A stretch of 64,000 nucleotides of DNA from Porodaedalea pini (Eukaryota > Basidiomycota > Agaricomycetes > Hymenochaetales > Hymenochaetaceae): positions 162,031 through 226,030 of the forward strand of contig NBAY01000066.1 of the NCBI GenBank assembly GCA_002794775.1, read 5' to 3'. Below the pieces are notes generated by a model, which made no database searches, had not been told where the DNA came from, and worked only from the letters and a program-made list of their open reading frames with translations. This document shows, piece by piece, positions 32,798 through 43,856 of this stretch (positions within the stretch are counted from its first letter, which is position 1; every line of letters starts with the position of its first letter). The translations under genes were made by a program, and so were the position numbers.

Positions 32798-33573
32798 GAT
32801 TCACCAAGCAAGAGTGGCAAGTACAAAAAGCACAGTGTTGGCTCTTTGAGTAGGACAGGCGTCGGGTCAGTCAACAATGATGTCCTTGACGTAAAGCGGA
32901 AAAAAGTAATGTTCATTGTGCACTGAGCGCTGCGTGCTAATGATCATGAGAGGTGGACCTGCAAACAAGAACGGCAATGATCCTGGGGGATCAATAGCAG
33001 GGCGGCATACTTTGCACGGCTGCACCATCTGGCAGCATACCAGCATGCCTGAGCTCTGTTCGCAAACCTTGCCTTCATCTGCGTACGGCCGAATTCCGGA
33101 CTGTTTGCATCGGGCAAGGGTGGACTCAGGAAGTGCTTCGCGTCGCGCGCTGCAGATTGTTGGCAACAAACCAAACGCGATCGTTGATTCACCAAGTGAG
33201 AGTGGCGAGTACGACAGGCATAGTGTCGATTTTTTGAGCGGAACGGGCATCGGTCAGACGACAATGGTGTCTGTGACGCAAGCATGGAAGAAAGGAATGT
33301 TTGCTGTGCACTGAGAGCCGCAATGACCGCGAGAGGTGGAGCAACAAACGAGAACGGCAACGATCCTGGGGATCGATAGTGGGGCAGCACGCTCCGCACG
33401 GCCGCATCACCTGGCAGCGTCGCAGCACGTCTGAGGTACTCCGTTTGCCATCCCTGCCTTCGTCTGCGTGCGGCCAGACTTCAGACTTGCGCCTGCATCT
33501 GACAAGGGCGGACTCGGGAAGTGCCTCGCGTTGTGCACTGCAGAAACCGGAGACGATCCAAATGCGATCGTAC
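32798..33573 (-). repeat. 388-bp tandem duplication of cyclin-tail DNA, left arm
   Basis: Two similar units start at 32,798 and 33,186, both beginning GATTCACCAAG. They share blocks such as GAGAGTGGCGAGTAC/GCAAGAGTGGCAAGTAC and the GATCCTGGGG stretch. The inner unit (33,186-33,573) keeps CpGs, while the outer has lost part of them. On the minus strand they follow directly from the cyclin fragment and read LGESTIAFGLLP- and KSEGTIAFGSSP-type segments, suiting a repeated low-complexity C-terminal tail. Confidence 0.7.
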
Positions 33574-34164
33574 CCTCGCTTTTCGCGTGTTGCATGATGC
33601 CCGAGTTCTCTCCCCATGGTGGCGCCGCGCTCTTGACGATCCAGAGACGCCACCCAAGCGCATCGCCCAGTGCACGTTCGCAGTGTCCAACCTCCCGCGG
33701 TAGGAGACCGGAGAGCTTTTCCCATGCTCGATTCGAATAGCATCGATCCTGTAAGAATTTAAATACCAGAATGAGTGCGGCGAGGAGAGTGCGGCGAGGG
33801 AAGAGGTGGCAGCGGTGTGAGCGGGTTTGCCGGAATCTTACGACGCTCGTCGTTAGACTGCCTTTGAATCTGCATCTGTTGAGTTAATGGAAGCGAAGCA
33901 TCCATCGGGAGGACTGTCGACACACACGATGCGACCTGTTCGACATCGGTTCCGTTGGAAGACCGCAGAGGTTGGATGTGTCCAAAGAGGTATTCGCCTG
34001 ACTCCCGTGCCTCTCCTCTCCTCCACGAGCTCCGACGCTTCCTCCCGCACCACTTCGATGTAGCAGAGCGCCGACTGCAGGACGCTGCATCTCGTGCGTG
34101 AACGGCGGAGAACACCCTGTGCGAATGTTTTGATCGGAACGAGATCCTTCTCGGACACAACGAT
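33574..34164 (-). pseudogene. Pho80/PCL-type cyclin fragment, left arm
   Basis: Inverted copy of the right-arm fragment (37,125-37,715). The minus strand holds [29 protein letters not shown], the first cyclin helices, then a lower-similarity stretch, then FKFLQDRCYSNRAWEKLSGL and PREVGHCERALGDALGWRLW, the later helices of the fold. Frame changes between the blocks mean no intact product. Confidence 0.8.
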
Positions 34165-34313
34165 TGCGTCGCGTTCGCCGAAGTGCTCGATGAGAAAGAC
34201 GGATAGGAAAACGGCTGACGTCGATGTTGAAGCGTGTGGAGTGTCGGCGGGGCAGAAGGAAGGGGCGAGGAATGCGTCGTAGGTGAACAGGGCGAGGGAA
34301 GTTGAACCGCTCG

Positions 34314-34687
34314 ACGATTTCGGTAGATGTCGCCAGTCCCTCCCTGCCTGACAATGACGAGAGAGAGAACGGCGACGTCGCGACCGATGATGCAGCCACG
34401 GACCGGCTTGCACTTTCTCGCCGGTGCGGCAGAGACGGTAGCAAGAGTGACCAGCAGAAAGGAGAAGGCGAACGGTTGGGAATGGGTACACCCTGCTTCA
34501 TCGGGAAGTCCTGCTCGTCGTTTCCGCCAGAGAAGCGAAAGACGTAGCCTCTGAACTCATCACCGAGCGAGTCACCAGGGACGCCTGGGACATCTTCTTG
34601 CCGTGGAAGATGCGGTAACGACGCTCATCGTCGATGTCGATCGTCTTTTGCTGGCCCATCGCCGGGTCAGTGATGTCAAAACTTCAT
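34314..34687 (-). pseudogene. Ribosomal protein S6 (eS6) fragment, left arm
   Basis: Inverted copy of 36,602-36,975. Read on the minus strand from the ATG at 34,687: MKF, a one-base insertion, then [28 protein letters not shown], a frameshift, and [19 protein letters not shown]. It lacks the C-terminal half and is not translatable as S6. A GT...AG intron of about 60 bases lies upstream, in the leader. Confidence 0.9.
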
Positions 34688-34929
34688 GGCCGGTGGCGTC
34701 TTGCAGAGCTCGTCGTGTTCTGCCCCTTCAGGCAAGCAAAAAAAAATGCTGAAAAGTAATATTTAGTGTATTCAAATAGTTTTCATGAATTTGTTTTTGC
34801 TTACCTTGAGTGTGTGGCCGGTGGGACACCTGAGCTCGTTGTTGAAGGTGAAGACGAAACGACACGAACAACGACGACGCGTCGGTTGTATTGCCTGATT
34901 TGGCCGATCGACGCGTCTCAAACAAGTAA

Positions 34930-35485
34930 TCAAAGCATTCCGTGATCTTCGGATATCTTGAAGGTCTCAGCTGTCGGCCTCAAAACATCTCTACGGACGC
35001 GTTTAAAAATACAAAAAAATATGGAATAGTTTTATTATGTATTTATCTCTAGAATAGCCAAGAACTACGCGTCCAACGCGTTTTTTTATGGTGTCATGAA
35101 TACAACAGTAATCCTCACATGTAGCACTAGGCCTCCAGAGGCATACACCAAAGTAAAATATGTTCTGAAAGGCCTGACACCTATTCTGTCATGAAGTAAG
35201 TATTACACTATGTATGTATGCAAGGTTTCAAGCCAATCAGACAAGAATTGACTTCATAATAGAGAAGGAGGTGACTTCATGAGATCTCCTGAATCTGAGT
35301 GTTTTGCATATCCTGTTCCCATTTTTTACTTTGATGGAGCATAAAATATTGGGCATATCCATAATAGATAGTTCTATGTTTCTGTAAATTTACAAGTTTC
35401 CAGCCTCAGTGGTTGGAGCTGGGTGAATTGCACAACATCGAAAATCATGGGTTTAAGAAGTTCAGAGAAAGTATATATTCATGTT
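34930..35485. other. AT-rich inner arm, left
   Basis: No gene. Contains ACGCGT-rich flanks (around 35,066-35,085) and then AT-rich DNA shared with 22,830-23,370 and with the right arm (35,804-36,359). Inner arm boundary at about 35,485. Confidence 0.6.
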
Positions 35486-35803
35486 GTTGCTTTATTCCAA
35501 ACCTCAGGAACTCTATAAAATAGATATTAGTACTTTACATGACTACAATAAATGTAATCAGGTGCTAGATCTCAGAGTTAGAGGAAAGTTCTGAAGGGGG
35601 AGAGGAAATACATGCAAAACTGCTCTGTGTTTCTTGGATTTGTGTCGAGTTTCATGAAACATGAACTGTATCACCTCTCATTTCACTCCCCATTCCGAAC
35701 TTTTCCCTCACCCACAAAACTAAGGACTGGATATTTTTCTTGGAACATACTTAAATACAATAAACTAATTTTGTTGAGCTTCTCATACTTTGAACCAACC
35801 AAA
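35486..35803. other. Central spacer of the giant foldback
   Basis: About 318 bp not repeated in inverted form within the element. Its reverse complement matches about 22,490-22,830 in the eroded single-arm relative. The spacer therefore represents the original element sequence that lay beside one arm before the arm was duplicated as an inverted copy. The short frames here are not considered genes. Confidence 0.8.
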
Positions 35804-36601
35804 AACATGAATATATACTTTCTCTGAACTTCTTAAACCCATGATTTTCGATGTTGTGCAATTCACCCAGCTCCAACCACTGAGGCTGGAAACTTGTAAA
35901 TTTACAGAAACATAGAACTATCTATTATGGATATGCCCAATATTTTATGCTCCATCAAAGTAAAAAATGGGAACAGGATATGCAAAACACTCAGATTCAG
36001 GAGATCTCATGAAGTCACCTCCTTCTCTATTATGAAGTCAATTCTTGTCTGATTGGCTTGAAACCTTGCATACATACATAGTGTAATACTTACTTCATGA
36101 CAGAATAGGTGTCAGGCCTTTCAGAACATATTTTACTTTGGTGTATGCCTCTGGAGGCCTAGTGCTACATGTGAGGATTACTGTTGTATTCATGACACCA
36201 TAAAAAAACGCGTTGGACGCGTAGTTCTTGGCTATTCTAGAGATAAATACATAATAAAACTATTCCATATTTTTTTGTATTTTTAAACGCGTCCGTAGAG
36301 ATGTTTTGAGGCCGACAGCTGAGACCTTCAAGATATCCGAAGATCACGGAATGCTTTGATTACTTGTTTGAGACGCGTCGATCGGCCAAATCAGGCAATA
36401 CAACCGACGCGTCGTCGTTGTTCGTGTCGTTTCGTCTTCACCTTCAACAACGAGCTCAGGTGTCCCACCGGCCACACACTCAAGGTAAGCAAAAACAAAT
36501 TCATGAAAACTATTTGAATACACTAAATATTACTTTTCAGCATTTTTTTTTGCTTGCCTGAAGGGGCAGAACACGACGAGCTCTGCAAGACGCCACCGGC
36601 C

Positions 36602-36975
36602 ATGAAGTTTTGACATCACTGACCCGGCGATGGGCCAGCAAAAGACGATCGACATCGACGATGAGCGTCGTTACCGCATCTTCCACGGCAAGAAGATGTC
36701 CCAGGCGTCCCTGGTGACTCGCTCGGTGATGAGTTCAGAGGCTACGTCTTTCGCTTCTCTGGCGGAAACGACGAGCAGGACTTCCCGATGAAGCAGGGTG
36801 TACCCATTCCCAACCGTTCGCCTTCTCCTTTCTGCTGGTCACTCTTGCTACCGTCTCTGCCGCACCGGCGAGAAAGTGCAAGCCGGTCCGTGGCTGCATC
36901 ATCGGTCGCGACGTCGCCGTTCTCTCTCTCGTCATTGTCAGGCAGGGAGGGACTGGCGACATCTACCGAAATCGT
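36602..36975 (+). pseudogene. Ribosomal protein S6 (eS6) fragment, right arm
   Basis: The ATG at 36,602 in a GCCATGAAG context gives MKF. One extra T then shifts to [20 protein letters not shown], closely matching the eS6 N-terminus. FHGKKMSQ follows, then in a new frame [29 protein letters not shown], then [20 protein letters not shown] and [22 protein letters not shown]. The similarity to eS6 stops there, about half-way. eS6 is a 40S subunit protein and target of TOR signalling. A leader intron (GTAAGC at about 36,485 to TTTTCAG at 36,540) is retained. It keeps CpGs that the 23,617 copy has lost. Confidence 0.92.
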
Positions 36976-37124
36976 CGAGCGGTTCAACTTCCCTCGCCCT
37001 GTTCACCTACGACGCATTCCTCGCCCCTTCCTTCTGCCCCGCCGACACTCCACACGCTTCAACATCGACGTCAGCCGTTTTCCTATCCGTCTTTCTCATC
37101 GAGCACTTCGGCGAACGCGACGCA

Positions 37125-37715
37125 ATCGTTGTGTCCGAGAAGGATCTCGTTCCGATCAAAACATTCGCACAGGGTGTTCTCCGCCGTTCACGCACGAGAT
37201 GCAGCGTCCTGCAGTCGGCGCTCTGCTACATCGAAGTGGTGCGGGAGGAAGCGTCGGAGCTCGTGGAGGAGAGGAGAGGCACGGGAGTCAGGCGAATACC
37301 TCTTTGGACACATCCAACCTCTGCGGTCTTCCAACGGAACCGATGTCGAACAGGTCGCATCGTGTGTGTCGACAGTCCTCCCGATGGATGCTTCGCTTCC
37401 ATTAACTCAACAGATGCAGATTCAAAGGCAGTCTAACGACGAGCGTCGTAAGATTCCGGCAAACCCGCTCACACCGCTGCCACCTCTTCCCTCGCCGCAC
37501 TCTCCTCGCCGCACTCATTCTGGTATTTAAATTCTTACAGGATCGATGCTATTCGAATCGAGCATGGGAAAAGCTCTCCGGTCTCCTACCGCGGGAGGTT
37601 GGACACTGCGAACGTGCACTGGGCGATGCGCTTGGGTGGCGTCTCTGGATCGTCAAGAGCGCGGCGCCACCATGGGGAGAGAACTCGGGCATCATGCAAC
37701 ACGCGAAAAGCGAGG
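37125..37715 (+). pseudogene. Pho80/PCL-type cyclin fragment, right arm
   Basis: [19 protein letters not shown], then [20 protein letters not shown] (37,130-37,255), corresponds to the first cyclin-fold helices of PCL-type cyclins. FKFLQDRCYSNRAWEKLSGL (37,524-37,583) and PREVGHCERALGDALGWRLW (37,587-37,650) correspond to helices 3-5, with the typical (F)LQDRxYSNxAWxxLSGL and LGWRLW patterns. The part between (37,300-37,520) is a variable loop with LTPLPPLPSPH. At least two frame changes prevent an intact product. PCL cyclins act with Pho85-type kinases. The extra ~650 bp in the 24.1-25.0 kb relative suggests an internal deletion in the arms. Confidence 0.82.
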
Positions 37716-38491
37716 GTACGATCGCATTTGGATCGTCTCCGGTTTCTGCAGTGCACAACGCGAGGCACTTCCCGAGTCCGCCCTTGTCAGATGCAGGCGC
37801 AAGTCTGAAGTCTGGCCGCACGCAGACGAAGGCAGGGATGGCAAACGGAGTACCTCAGACGTGCTGCGACGCTGCCAGGTGATGCGGCCGTGCGGAGCGT
37901 GCTGCCCCACTATCGATCCCCAGGATCGTTGCCGTTCTCGTTTGTTGCTCCACCTCTCGCGGTCATTGCGGCTCTCAGTGCACAGCAAACATTCCTTTCT
38001 TCCATGCTTGCGTCACAGACACCATTGTCGTCTGACCGATGCCCGTTCCGCTCAAAAAATCGACACTATGCCTGTCGTACTCGCCACTCTCACTTGGTGA
38101 ATCAACGATCGCGTTTGGTTTGTTGCCAACAATCTGCAGCGCGCGACGCGAAGCACTTCCTGAGTCCACCCTTGCCCGATGCAAACAGTCCGGAATTCGG
38201 CCGTACGCAGATGAAGGCAAGGTTTGCGAACAGAGCTCAGGCATGCTGGTATGCTGCCAGATGGTGCAGCCGTGCAAAGTATGCCGCCCTGCTATTGATC
38301 CCCCAGGATCATTGCCGTTCTTGTTTGCAGGTCCACCTCTCATGATCATTAGCACGCAGCGCTCAGTGCACAATGAACATTACTTTTTTCCGCTTTACGT
38401 CAAGGACATCATTGTTGACTGACCCGACGCCTGTCCTACTCAAAGAGCCAACACTGTGCTTTTTGTACTTGCCACTCTTGCTTGGTGAATC
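37716..38491 (+). repeat. 388-bp tandem duplication of cyclin-tail DNA, right arm
   Basis: Mirror of 32,798-33,573. Units are 37,716-38,103 and 38,104-38,491, both following the cyclin fragment on the plus strand. The outer unit is poorer in CpG than the inner one. Confidence 0.7.
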
Positions 38492-39203
38492 AATGCTCAA
38501 GATGCTGAGTGCAGCATCATGCAGCTATTATTATCTACAATTTCAATAACAGTACCAATAGTGTATGGAGTACCGCATGGAGTACAGATTCAAACTATTT
38601 GTCCAACTCAGGCTTGAGCATTGGGTCAGAGGCCATTGCAACTTAATACTGACTGTCATTCATGATGTATGCAGCTTGAATGTGACAACATTGAAGGGAT
38701 GATTCTATTCTTGGAACTTTCTTGCAGGTGAACTCATTTGATTCAAAGGTTGATCCGTGTCAGAAGGAAAGAGATTGTTGTCATCCTGCATGTGGACAAG
38801 GAGAAGGGTCTGTCTCTTGTTGTATCTGTTGTATCTGTCTCAGTCATTCATTTGTTATACACAGAAGGATATTTTGATCTGAGTAAGTGTTGTGTATCAC
38901 CAGTGGAGAGTAAGACAGTTGCATCCATCTTACAATACATCATATCAAAACTTTCATCATAGGAGATCTCCGAGGGCCAGTCTGGTGCCACACTTGCAAA
39001 ACTGGAGGCAACAGGTGAGGATGAAGAAATTCTCTGTAGAATCACCAAGGCTTCAATTCTAGACACATTCTAATTTTCATGACATAATGATTTCTATTTC
39101 AAAAATAAAATAAAAAAGATTCCTGGGCAGGAATAAAAAAGAGACCCAACTGGGCATTTTCAAATATTGGGCACTCCCTGGGCACTCCCAACTGGGCACT
39201 CCC

Positions 39204-39299
39204 AAATTATTGGGTGTTCCCAATTGGGCACTCCCAAATTATTGGGTGTTCCCAATTGGGCACTCCCAAATTATTGGGTGTTCCCAATTGGGCACTCCC
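39204..39299. repeat. 32-bp tandem array, 3 copies (right arm)
   Basis: The same 32-bp unit as in 31,734-32,085, inverted, but only three copies. The difference of 256 bp between the arms equals exactly eight units, so contraction or expansion happened after the arms formed. Confidence 0.93.
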
Positions 39300-39492
39300 A
39301 AATAATTGGAGGCTCCCAGTTGGGGCCTCCCAAATAATTGGGTGCTCCCAGTTGGGGCCTCCCAAATAATTGGGGGCTCCTAGTTGGGGGCTCCCAAATA
39401 ATTGGGGGCTCCCAGTTGGGGGCTCCCAGATAATTGGGGGCTCCCAGTTGGGGGCTCCCAGATAATTGGGCACTCCCAGTTGGGGGCTCCCA

Positions 39493-40553
39493 AACAATAG
39501 GATCATCCACATTGTGCAGTAGTCAGATAGTCTTTTGCAGGTCAGACAGTTGGATCACACCTGTATACTTCTTGAAAATTCTTTAGTCATATTTGGTGGG
39601 ACAGATGTGAGTGTGGGCTGCCAGAACGAGAAGATGAAACATGCACTGAATGGAGGGACATGTGCCAGCTACAGGCAATCAGCCAGATATTCTGGCAGCT
39701 GTACAGTGATAGGGTTTACCCCAGTGAGGCACAAATGGATCCAATAGGTTTGCAGACATGAATTGGTTCATGTTGATGCATAATATGTACCAGTGGCACT
39801 GAGATGATGGGCCTCATGTTGTAGGGAAGATGTCATTTGACACACTGTTGATCAGAATGGCAGACTGCACAGTTTCCAGAAGGAGTGGAGCACAGTTTAG
39901 TTGGAACTTATGGTTCAAGCACTGCCATCTTGGTATTGAGTTCCTGCTTGAACCCTATTCAACCCTTGCATAGCCTCTCTGTTTATTATCTAGAGTGATA
40001 CAAGCATATACTGTCAGAATGATGAGCTTGATCATTGCTGCAAGAAGGCTAGTCAGCTGAGTTCTTGATTTGATAAGAGCTGGTTCTTCATTCTATCCTT
40101 TTTTCTTATCATTATTTGCTTAATTTCTACAGTACAAGTATCTAGTTTACTTGTACATATCCACTATCTGTTTCCTTCAGTTCATCAGGTCAAACATAAT
40201 TTGTTTTATTGTTTCAATTCTTTGTCTTGAATGTTATATGGTAAAGTCTATCTATAATTTTGAACAACATATACCATAAGTCTCTCATATATTCCATATA
40301 TTTTCTGCATTTTGCATATTTTGATTGTCACATGAGCCTTTTGTACTATATACCATGATGATCTGAGCTCAACAGTAGGATATAGCTATAAATTACAGTC
40401 ATAATCATAGATAAAATGATACCAATCTCTATCCTAGATCATTACCAACCCTAACATAGCTCACAGCAAGGGTCAACTCATGCAGTCAATTTTTCATAGT
40501 CTAAATAGTAACAAATACACCAAGGTTTAGGGTCTAAAACTAAAAATTACAGC
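39493..40553. other. AT-rich non-coding backbone, right arm
   Basis: Mirror of 30,480-31,540; no gene recognised. Confidence 0.6.
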
Positions 40554-40890
40554 ATTTGTGATGATCCCAGAATTTCTAGCAAAAAATGAAACTGGGTGCA
40601 CCCAAAAGTCCCCCAGACAGTCAGTGACAGTGACATATCTGGGCACTCCCAGGGCACTCCCAGGGCACTCCCACTGGGTGTGCCCAAAAACTGGGCAGGC
40701 CCAGTTGGGAGTGCCCAAATGATCTGGGTGCACCCAACTTTCCCACAGTAAAAAAAATTGGGCACACCCAACCCGCACCCACTGGGAGTGCCCAGCGGAT
40801 TGGGCATGCCTAGGCTCAATACCTAAATGGTCAATTAGTTGTGTGTACGAATAGACCTACTTGGTCTGTTCAGAGGGGTAGCCTGAAGTG

Positions 40891-41564
40891 GAGTATATCA
40901 TGGAGTGTTTAGTGGGGCTCATATAATTTTGGCAGGAAAAGCCTTACATGGATTGTGTATTCTCAATCAATCAAAATTTGCAGAAATTATGCTTTATGTA
41001 TCTAGAATTGATGGCCATCAAGAAAAGTATTTCTGAACTCAGTGTCTACAATCTACTTTGCCAAAGGACAAGATAATTCTGGGCTTCTGAATCTCCATTG
41101 TCTGTAAGAAAGAGAATGGTGGTTATTAGATTTAGAATCTGTAAAGTCTTGGACACAAAGGAAGGAGGCTCATTGGATTTAAAATCCACATAGACTCCTT
41201 GCATGAATGGAAGGTCTCTCTCAGATTTGGTATCTATGCTGAGTTGATTATATGCTAATCATGTGATCCATAGATACCAAATCTGAGAGAGATCTTCCAT
41301 TCATGCAAGGAGTCTATGTGGATTTTAAATCCAATGAGCCTCCTTCCTTTGTGTCCAAGACTTTACAGATTCTAAATCTAATAACCACCATTCTCTTTCT
41401 TACAGACAATGGAGATTCAGAAGCCCAGAATTATCTTGTCCTTTGGCAAAGTAGATTGTAGACACTGAGTTCAGAAATACTTTTCTTGATGGCCATCAAT
41501 TCTAGATACATAAAGCATAATTTCTGCAAATTTTGATTGATTGAGAATACACAATCCATGTAAG
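40891..41564. mobile_element. Body of the outer palindromic element
   Basis: Nearly perfect inverted arms of about 300 bp. The left arm runs from 40,943 (TTACATGGATTGTG) to about 41,243 and the right arm from about 41,262 to 41,564 (CACAATCCATGTAAG), with a short ~20-bp loop. The flanking arm DNA (GGGGCTCATATAATTTTGGC at about 40,916) is mirrored beyond the gypsy insertion at 48,595-48,615. Joined with 30,100-30,142 and 48,583-48,669, the element is about 0.8 kb, a long palindrome without coding capacity. It is transposase-dependent by inference. Confidence 0.85.
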
Positions 41565-41929
41565 TGTCAGGACTCGAACCTTTCCTTTCTTTTATTTTTC
41601 TTTTATCATTCCTTTCCTTTTAATTGCTCCTTTTCATTATATTTAATCATCTTTTTAATCATTTCCCACACTCCTTCCACCAGACCTTCATTTGTTCCAT
41701 TCCAAGTTACATAAACTATACAGTACTTAGATAATCCAGTCTCACAATTGGTGTGAATAAAAGGTTTGAGGAACTCGCATGAACACTTGTTCTGCTTTTC
41801 CTCTTACCTTCGCGACGACCTAGCCTGAGTATAGCATGTCCCGAGTCCCCGCTCGAGTATAGCACGTCTCAGACGACAGTTAGCAGAGGCCTGCCCAGTC
41901 CAAGTCATCTCCCGGACTCCCACCTAACA
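41565..41929 (+). repeat. 5' LTR of chromovirus 1
   Basis: 365 bp, TGTCAGG...TAACA. Pyrimidine-rich U3 start; inserted directly after GTAAG at the inner end of the palindromic element's right arm. Confidence 0.95.
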
Positions 41930-42642
41930 TAAAAGCAGAACCCCACCTGGGCTCATCCCCAGCGTACGTCGTCGCTGTCGACTCACCTTCACTCAGTCTA
42001 GAGGAGCGCTCCCCTCGACGGACTTGAAGTGTAAACCCCCTAAACAACAACCCTCAACCCTGCCTGGACGTTTTCGGATATTTGCGTATTACTTGATGCC
42101 CTGATTGGGAAACTCTCTCCCACCCTGGCTCTCCGCATCTCCCTTTGGTGGAGAAGCCACTTAACTTGGACGTGGGTGACGTTACATGTACAGTTGTCGA
42201 CGTCATTGTTGATTGTTATCACTGTCGCCTCCTTCCGTCTCATTATCAACCTCGCTGACGAACCCGTTCAACGTTGGCATAACCCCGGATCGAATGCGCA
42301 ACCAATCCCTGTCCCTCCACCATCGTCAAGATAGATCTCACCAACGAACAGCAACGGGCCCTCCCTGCATCAGCCCGTTGGGATCCAGACCGACCAAGTT
42401 ACGTCGTGACCAACAACAGCAGTGTTACATACGACATCTGGTGGAGTGAGATCCGGCATAGCTAGTATTCAACGAACGAAGAAGGAAGGAGAGCTAGGTG
42501 GCCCCCAGCTGTCCTGTCGTCACCTGCACCGTCAACGTCCACCGTCAACTTACCATCAACTCCAGGACCCTACCGTGAGACTCATAGAGATCTTTTGCTG
42601 CCAACCCCTCCTGAACCTTTGACGCCTACACCTGAACCCGCA

Positions 42643-43305
42643 ATGTCAGCAGGAGGTTTCAGTCAGCAGCAGATGGAGCAGATCGCGGCCATCGTCGCGA
42701 ACGCCTTTACCCATCAGGCGAACAACGCCCCGGCACCAGTCATGGCAGCTAATCCCCCGACCCCCAACATCGACATCGCCCGGCCATGTGAATTCACTGG
42801 CGGCGACGACTATCTAGACTTCAGACGTGAGGTCCTCCTCTTCGTCTCTGCAAACCCAAATCGATACCCCACGTCAGAAAGTAAAATCTACGTGGCTCTC
42901 TCCTACCTAAAGGGTGGCAATGCGGCAACGTGGGTGCAAAACTACATGGAGGAGTCGATGACAGCGGGCATCGTAACCTTCACCAACAGTTGGACAAGGT
43001 TCCAAGAGCGCCTAGATGCCTCATTCGATGACCTGAACCAGAAGGAAAAAGCATTAGCGGAATTCCAAACCAAGGTTCAGAAGGACCTCACTGCCGATGA
43101 ATTCTTCCAGAAGCTTGACGTCGTCATCACAAGAGCAGGATTGACAGATGACAGCATTATCTGTGACCACCTGAAGCATGCGATGAACATCAAGGTGGTC
43201 CGCGGAGTACTGAGGTCAATGCCAGTCCCAATGACATATGACGCCTGGAAGAAGAAGGCCATCGAGATCGATTGGGGTGAACAGCAGATCCACGCAATCC
43301 AGTGA
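42643..43305 (+). CDS. gag: Gag capsid region, chromovirus 1
   Basis: The ATG at 42,643 (MSAGGFSQQQMEQIAAIVANAF) gives 220 residues. It has the typical gypsy capsid pattern: ARPCEFTGGDDYLDFRREVLLF, then Y-ALSYLKGGNAATWVQNY and WTRFQERLDASFDDLNQKEKA. Gag forms the virus-like particle that packages element RNA. A stop at 43,303-43,305 precedes the nucleocapsid part. The zinc knuckle CWICGKLGHFKDAC (CX2CX4HX4C) lies just downstream at about 43,467-43,510 in a frame broken by TGA codons, so full-length Gag is not made. An in-frame non-ATG opening at 42,595 was not used as start. Confidence 0.88.
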   Translation: MSAGGFSQQQMEQIAAIVANAFTHQANNAPAPVMAANPPTPNIDIARPCEFTGGDDYLDFRREVLLFVSANPNRYPTSESKIYVALSYLKGGNAATWVQNYMEESMTAGIVTFTNSWTRFQERLDASFDDLNQKEKALAEFQTKVQKDLTADEFFQKLDVVITRAGLTDDSIICDHLKHAMNIKVVRGVLRSMPVPMTYDAWKKKAIEIDWGEQQIHAIQ

Positions 43306-43856
43306 GGTTGCACGTTTCCACTTCCACCACACCAGCCTCAGCAGCAGGCACCCCCGGCTTGCCGTCCTATCATGACCCCCCACGTCGACAAACATGACAT
43401 GACTGGCATCACCTTCAGAGGAGCTGGCCAGCCAATGGACGTCTCGATGAATGAGGTGCAATGACGACGGGCATGCTGGATCTGCGGCAAGCTTGGTCAT
43501 TTCAAGGACGCATGCCTGCAGAGGAAGACAATCGTGCAGCATATGCTGCAGATGATGGCACCCAGCGAACATCGCCTCCTCGCTGATGAGCTAGGAGCAA
43601 TGAAGGAGTCGGCCTTTGAGGAAGTCGTAGACACTCAAAAGACGACGGTGGAGGACTATGTGGAGGAAGAAGGTGATGACAAAGAGGTCGTCGACTCGCA
43701 GGATTTTGCGAGTGGTCAGGCATAGCCACCAGGGCGACTGACCGAGAAGAACAAGGGGCCTCATATCCGGACTCAATAAAATATAACCAACCGTCTGTAC
43801 AATACGTAGATGCAAACAACATCAATGGTTTTTCCGATTACGAAGCCCCCACCGGT

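Larger units (their letters stand above)
30143..40890. mobile_element. 10.75 kb giant foldback element carrying host gene fragments
   Basis: Both ends read CACTTCAGGCTACCCC inwards (30,143 and, inverted, 40,890). The 8-bp GAGTATAT flanks it at 30,135-30,142 and 40,891-40,898. The left arm (30,143-35,485) and right arm (35,804-40,890) are inverted copies: inside the tandem array positions sum to 71,289, and outside it to 71,033. The arms differ by a few substitutions near the ends (for example around 30,160-30,195) and by eight 32-bp units. Cargo per arm is an S6 fragment, a cyclin fragment and a 388-bp tandem duplication, all relatively CpG-rich inside a CpG-poor backbone. No transposase gene is recognised, so it would be non-autonomous. 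The 8-bp duplication fits hAT- or P-type transposition; the termini are not textbook for either. Confidence 0.88.

Noticed and set aside
33189..34501. Frames of 130-212 codons in the foldback arms (mirrored at 36,788-38,100)
   Set aside because: They are mostly shadows or frameshifted passages of the S6 and cyclin fragments in CpG-rich DNA with few stops; no frame follows either gene throughout.
30143..40890. The giant palindrome as a pure sequencing or assembly hairpin artefact
   Set aside because: Arms differ by substitutions and by eight array units, the centre is a non-palindromic spacer, and exact 8-bp duplications flank the outer ends; still worth confirming with long reads.
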